Source: Hymenoscyphus infarciens (taxonomy: Eukaryota > Ascomycota > Leotiomycetes > Helotiales > Helotiaceae). From it: 24,266 nt of DNA. This document shows positions 19,931-24,266 of this stretch, in pieces. Made by a program: the position numbers and the translations under genes. The notes beneath the pieces were generated by a model that was not told where the DNA came from, did not search any database, and saw only the letters and a list, made by a program, of their open reading frames with translations. Every line of letters begins with the position of its first letter. The stretch's first letter is position 1. The DNA lies in the NCBI GenBank assembly GCA_001414345.1, contig LLCB01000537.1, positions 1 to 24,266 of the forward strand, read 5' to 3'.

Positions 19931-22200
19931 TCTAGTATTCTTTAAAAGCTTAATATAGGATTAGTACTTAAGTAGAGCTTTAGCTTTAGCTATAGCTTTA
20001 TAAGGAGGCTGCTTATACTTATAAGGATTGTTTATATCTAGGGTATTTAGCGTAGTATTAGCGTTAGCGTTAGACTTATTATTATTAGGTATAGTACTAA
20101 TCTAACTAAGAGGGTTATTTATAAGGACTTCTATTAATTTAATTCGTCTTTAGAGGTCGATAGAATCGGTAGGTGCTTTTATATAGTAGGCTTTATTATA
20201 TATAAGCTTATTAAGCTTAAAGGGCTAAGGTATATTATATACTATAGAATGTAGATAGATAAGCTAGAGTAGAGATAAGCACTATAAGGTTAGATTAGTA
20301 TAACTTAACCTTATATAAATAAGATAAAACCTATATATATTAAATTAAATTACTACTATATAAAGTATAAGGATTTAATTTTAGAAAAGCTTATATAATA
20401 ACTTTATAATTGAATTAAGAGTAATATCTCTATATAATAGTGCTCTACTTAGACTATACTAAGTTATATAATATATGAGGAAACTTGTTCTTATTAGCTA
20501 TTACTAAGCTTTTACTCTTTTAATTACTTAAATAACTATTAAGTATTAACCTCGAGGCCTTAAAACGCTTAAGACTTCTCTTATACGTTATATAGTATAA
20601 AGCGCTTATATACTACCTAAGTTGTTCTACTTTTTAATTTATACTTCTTAATTACTAATTAAGCTATTAAAATAGTAGGTGATTATGCTCTAAGTTGCTA
20701 AACTAGGCTTCTACTTACTATAATTAGACTCTTTCTATTACTAATATCTAGGCTTTATAAGCCTTAGTCTACTAATTCTAAACTATATATAGTAGGCTCC
20801 TCTTATTAACCTAGTCTAAATAGCGATCTGTTTTATAATAAAACTAAATTACTATTTCGTCTAAGGATTAGAAGGTATTTATTAAGCTTTTAGTATGTTT
20901 ACTCTTCTTATTTATACTATAATTCTAATTAATGTTCTAGGGCATTTATAACATAACCCTCTCTACGTCTACCGAGCCTTAATAAGCTATATCTCCTACT
21001 TTATAATCTCTACTAATAACCTCTTAAACTCTATATTAACTTATCTTTATAAAGTTAGTATATGTTCTACTAATACTAACTACTTTACTAATTTCGCTAG
21101 TCTTAATATACCTTCTCTTACTATAAACTATAGTTATATTGTTTAATCTAGGAAACAACGACGATTTATTTATAAGCTTTAATAAAGACTTCTATAAACT
21201 ACGTACCTTTAATAACAAAGTTAATATCTAAGTCTCTTTAAATATATTTAAAGATATAGCTCTAGCCTTACTCTTCTTTAGATAGTATTTTACTTTAAAG
21301 GCTTTAAGCTTTCTTAATTACTAGTTAGATATTATTAAGATTTATCTAGAATATATAGATCTTGTTTTTAACTAGGTATATAATAGTATTTAAATAGTAG
21401 TAACTATAGAGGAGGAGAGAGTAATTTATAATATAGATCTTTTTAAAGAAGATAAAGAAGGCCTTTTAACCTTATTTATACTACGAATATTCGCTTAAGC
21501 TATATAATTTATATAAGTTGTTACTAGAAAGAAGGAGACTTTAGCTTAAGTTATTAAAGCTTATAAAGAGTATTAGAGTCTTTTATACTAATAATATAAT
21601 AAAGTTTTAGTCTCTTCTTTTAAAATAGAATATATTAACCTCGCCTCTATTCTTCCTTATAGACTAAGATCTTTGCCTAGCTACTAAGAACTAGTTAGGT
21701 TTTCGCCTTTTCTTATATCTTTTCTACTTTTTTTTATTATTAAATATTTACTAAGATAGTTAATACCTTAGTATATACTACCTTTTAATTAGAGTTAGAT
21801 ATAGATATATAGCTTTTAAAATTTATTTTCTTACCTTTCTAAGAAATTTGAGAGTCTAGTGAATATTTACTACTCTTTATAAGTATTATATTTTTAGGTT
21901 ACTTCTAGTTTAAGAATCTTTCTTTAATAGAGTATAAGAAGTTATAAGTAGTATATATATATATAGTTATAAGTTATAATAAAGATTAGTCTTATCTTAT
22001 AAGTGTTTCTTATAAAGTATCTCTTATGATTTAATATATTTAAAGTATAAACTTATTATAAAGCTTAACTTAACTTTTTAATAAAGAATAACTAAATAAG
22101 CTACTAGTTATAAATATATAAAGGGACTTTGTTAGTTAAAAGTAAGGTTATAGTCTTTAATTACCTCTCTTATCTTAATAGAACCTAATCTTACTTAATC

Positions 22201-22533
22201 TCTTCTTTTCTTAACTCTTCTAATAGCTTTCTATTAACCTTATTTTCTACTATAACTCCTTAAAGCTAGTAGGATTCTTAGCTTATTAAATTCCTATATA
22301 ACCTTAACTCTTTTATAATTCTCTTACTACTTTAACTCTTTAAAACTAGATAGTATTTTTAACTTATTAAATCTCTAACCTTATCTTCTATTTATATAGA
22401 GAGAGAAAAAAAGAATATTACTAAAACATACTAGAAAGGAGAGAGGAAAATTTATTAAAAAGCTAGAGAGAGTATATACTAAAAATAATAAAGAAGGTAT
22501 AATAAAATAATATAATATAAATAGAGAAGGAAA
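22201..22533. other. Probable 5' flank of the frame starting at 22534
   Basis: The first part (22200-22390) is pyrimidine-rich, with two similar segments containing CTTATTAAAT and AACTCTT (about 22190-22300 and 22310-22385). The second part (22396-22530) is strongly purine-rich, with AAAGAA, GAGAG and AATAAAATAATATAATATAAAT just before the ATG. No coding frame is visible. A purine-rich leader would fit a start codon, but no promoter element can be supported. Confidence 0.35.
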
Positions 22534-24050
22534 ATGTCTTCGAGGAATTTATAGTTTATTTAGTTAGACTAGTAATAGCTGTTTTAAATCTATTTTTAAG
22601 GAAAGCTAGTAGAAGTATTAGAAAACAGCTACTAAGTTACTAAGATAAGCTATAGTATTAAATTTTTAGAAGGGTGGGATTAGTAAGAAAGAAACGCTCT
22701 TATCTATTACTAGATTACTATAGCTAGAATATAGTTAGAAATAGGAGTTAGAGACTATAAGATGTTAAATATACTATAAGAATACTAGATATTAACTATT
22801 AAGTACCTAGTTTAACCAAGAGTCGATAGATAGCTTAAGAGAAGGTGTTTTAGTAACTTATAATAGAGATTACTAACCTAAGAAAAAGCTAAAGTACTTA
22901 AGTACTTTGAAATAAATACTTATATACTAGCTTTATTCTATTATAGTTTTATATTAGTACTAGTTAAAATAGCTATTATTTTAACAGAGGAAGTTCTAAC
23001 TCTTATTCCTTTTTATCTTTATTTATAAAGATGTTAGAAGTATTAGCCTATTCTAGTAGAGGGCCCTTCTTACTCTCTTACTCTCTCTATATTAGCTTAT
23101 AGCTCTAAAGTTATTTAAATTCTTATTACTTATTATTAGAAGTTTTCTCTTTACTTTTAAGAGATTTAGTTAAGTAGTCCTCCTCTTCTACTTTAGAGCT
23201 CTTCTTAATTATATAGACGAGAGTATATACCTTAGTTCTAAGTAATATAACTCGCCTCTCCTTTTCCTTATATACCTATATTCTCTCTTAAGCCCTTTTT
23301 AAAACGCTGTTAATGTCTTTCTATACTTTATATTTAATATATTTAATATACTCCTTTACTCTTCTTAAAATGTTAGTTATATTATAATATTATTTAGTAT
23401 TACTAAGTTATTTACTTTCTACTAGTAATAAATCTTCGTTACCTATACCCTAGCTATTATACTTCTTTCCTATAATATTACTCTAGAACGGAATATCGTT
23501 TCTAACTATAGTCTTTTCCTAATTCTTAAGACCTCCTCTATCTCTTTAATTATTATTACTAATAATCTTTATATTTAAATCTCCTATACTATGTTCTAAT
23601 ATAGCTTATAAGGTAATAGAGAATATCTTCTAATTCTAATTTAATTATTATATAAGAAGCTTCTAATAATAGGGTTAGGTTCGGCGTAGGTAGCTCTAGT
23701 AATCTTTTATTTATTTTTACTTAATTTAAGGTAATCGTTTATAAAGGTTATTAAAAAAAGGCTTAAGAGTTATATCCTAGCTATTAGTTAAGCTAAGTTC
23801 GAAGTAAGTGTTAATTAAAGACATAGCTTCTAGGAGTTGGGTTTTTCTTAATAGGTAAATAGTAGGCTTAAAGGAGGGTTTTTAAAGCTACTTCTTAAGT
23901 TTATCTAAGTAGTAGATATACTATAGTAAGAACTACGGGTTTATTATAAATTAATATTATATTAATATTATACTTTACTCTCTTAACCCTATACCTAGAA
24001 AATAAGTAGCGTATTCTAGATAATTTATTTACTATTTTTAGTAGGTTAAA
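22534..24050 (+). pseudogene. Degenerate ORF with a preserved ATG start
   Basis: ATG at 22534 in the context AAAATGTC begins a frame that can be followed for about 500 codons. It reads 'NSYQVTKISYSIKFLEGWD' at about 22621-22680, with an intact TGG at 22675. It then gives Lys/Arg/Gln-rich helices to about 22930, a hydrophobic stretch (22920-22990) that could be a membrane segment or former Ala/Thr/Pro codons, and a Ser/Pro-rich middle (23050-23250). Towards the end comes 'EASNNRVRFGVGSSSN' at about 23638-23685, followed by a basic Gln-rich segment to about 23930. The family is not recognised. ATG is rare in this window because TpG has been removed, so its place at the beginning of a coherent frame supports this start. 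The end is uncertain because stops are everywhere. Confidence 0.45.
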
Positions 24051-24135
24051 AGTTTACTACTATTTATAATAAATAATTATAGTTACTAGTAAGCTTAGAA
24101 TAATTATAGAGCATAGTTATATAGACTTTTAATAG

Positions 24136-24149
24136 AATAGTTAACTATT
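24136..24149. repeat. 14-bp perfect palindrome AATAGTTAACTATT
   Basis: The sequence AATAGTTAACTATT equals its own reverse complement. It lies in AT-rich DNA near the right edge, outside any convincing frame. Palindromes of this size are expected now and then in such biased sequence, so no function is proposed. Confidence 0.6.
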
Positions 24150-24177
24150 AGTTAAAGTTTTTTAATAAGATCTATTA

Positions 24178-24208
24178 AAGAACTATTTAATAGATAAATA
24201 GAGTTCTT
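24178..24208. repeat. Imperfect hairpin
   Basis: AAGAACTATTTA (24178-24189) can pair with TAAATAGAGTTCTT (24195-24208) around a five-base loop, with a two-base bulge. It is short and lies next to the 14-bp palindrome. It is not followed by a T-run that would suggest a terminator. Confidence 0.5.
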
Positions 24209-24266
24209 ATTATATTTTCTCTTTATTCTATGTTTAATAGATAATTAGAGTACTACTATATTCTCT

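Larger units (their letters stand above)
18181..22200 (+). pseudogene. Very long degenerate ORF (about 1,300 codons), Pro/Gln-rich
   Basis: The frame with codons at 18181, 18184 and so on can be followed to about 22200. Its best parts are the following. Positions 18469-18699 are 76 codons with a single stop, ending 'FTIKEGVLKTNLLT'. A 40-codon open run ends near 18876 and contains 'NASRGLISRAISRGLSIEI'. A Gln- and Pro-rich part (19690-19930) includes the 15-bp array. The stretch 21142-21560 has relatively few stops and reads 'IEEERVIYNIDLFKEDK' (about 21397-21450) and 'VTRKKETLAQVIKAYKEY' (about 21518-21575). Between 19040 and about 19440 another frame, one base later and starting at an ATG (19040), reads at least as well. 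This could therefore be two overlapping or frameshifted genes. Downstream of 21720 the reading weakens. I found no polymerase, integrase or recombinase signature. One long protein and several consecutive genes remain equally possible. Confidence 0.4.
1..24266. other. RIP-mutated AT-rich block (fungal heterochromatin-like)
   Basis: The whole window shows the base pattern left by repeat-induced point mutation. By eye I find only about 40 CpA and about 150 TpG in 24 kb, while TpA is everywhere. In the sample 12001-12060 I count 12 TpA, 7 ApT, no CpA and one TpG. CpT/ApG and CpC/GpG stay common and CpG is still seen regularly, so the loss is specific to CpA/TpG and is not general AT drift. RIP is known from filamentous ascomycetes and acts on duplicated DNA in the sexual cycle, so most of this window should be old repeats or multi-copy genes. 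The pattern runs evenly from end to end, with no unmutated island. I see no clear insertion boundary, terminal repeat or target-site duplication. Confidence 0.9.

Noticed and set aside
24136..24208. Terminal inverted repeat of a DNA transposon
   Set aside because: The palindrome and hairpin have no matching partner elsewhere in the window and no target-site duplication.
1..24266. Mitochondrial, bacterial or protist AT-rich DNA
   Set aside because: General AT bias would not remove CpA/TpG while leaving CpT, CpC and CpG. No mitochondrial genes, bacterial operons or ribosome binding sites are visible.
1..24266. A single 24-kb reading frame, since many of the best frames start at positions equal to 1 modulo 3
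   Set aside because: Several of the clearest stretches use other frames (4701-5720, 8111-8296, 13031-14930, 19040-19440). The agreement may partly reflect the order in which frames were inspected.
1..24266. Telomere, tRNA or rRNA genes
   Set aside because: No TTAGGG-type arrays, no tRNA cloverleaf with intact conserved boxes, and no rRNA-like conserved blocks were seen on either strand.

Overview
The window is about 24 kb of extremely AT-rich DNA (roughly a quarter G+C in the lines I counted). CpA and TpG are almost absent, TpA is in excess, and CpG, CpC/GpG and CpT/ApG remain. That is the signature of repeat-induced point mutation (RIP), which changes CpA to TpA on both strands of duplicated DNA. 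It points to a filamentous ascomycete (Pezizomycotina) and to an AT-rich, gene-poor compartment such as a transposon graveyard, subtelomere or pericentromere. I cannot name the species. I found no intact gene, tRNA, rRNA, CRISPR array or telomere repeat.

Because RIP makes only point changes, old reading frames can still be followed. CAA, CAG and TGG codons now read as TAA or TAG, CCA as CTA, TCA as TTA, ATG as ATA, and CAT/TGT as TAT. Read this way, I outline nine degenerate coding stretches. Seven are on the plus strand: about 361-2190, 2641-5940, 6274-8299, 9480-12700, 12962-14930, 15841-17975 and 18181-22200. An eighth plus-strand stretch starts at an intact ATG (22534) and runs to about 24050. 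Two shorter stretches are on the minus strand (about 8600-9450 and 15080-15472), making ten entries if each is counted separately. None could be given a family. Codon-by-codon reading of such DNA gives Leu/Ile/Tyr-rich peptides in any frame, so each call is only of low to moderate confidence.

The best support that much of this was protein-coding is the set of short tandem duplications. About ten of fourteen have periods divisible by three (15, 15, 21, 27, 36/39, 45, 57, 57, 75/78 and 129 bp). Several translate, after allowing for RIP, into sensible low-complexity protein repeats: a Pro-Ser-Pro array at 14690-14800, a Gln/Asp/Glu array at 16254-16400, a heptad-like coiled coil at 604-660, and a 12-13 residue repeat at 6316-6480.

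The other notable point is in the mutation pattern. The few surviving CpA sites are unevenly split between strands (about 40 CpA against about 150 TpG read on the plus strand) and lie mostly in the context ACA. I see no evidence for a new working system; what remains is a heavily mutated record of long, unidentified, probably duplicated open reading frames.
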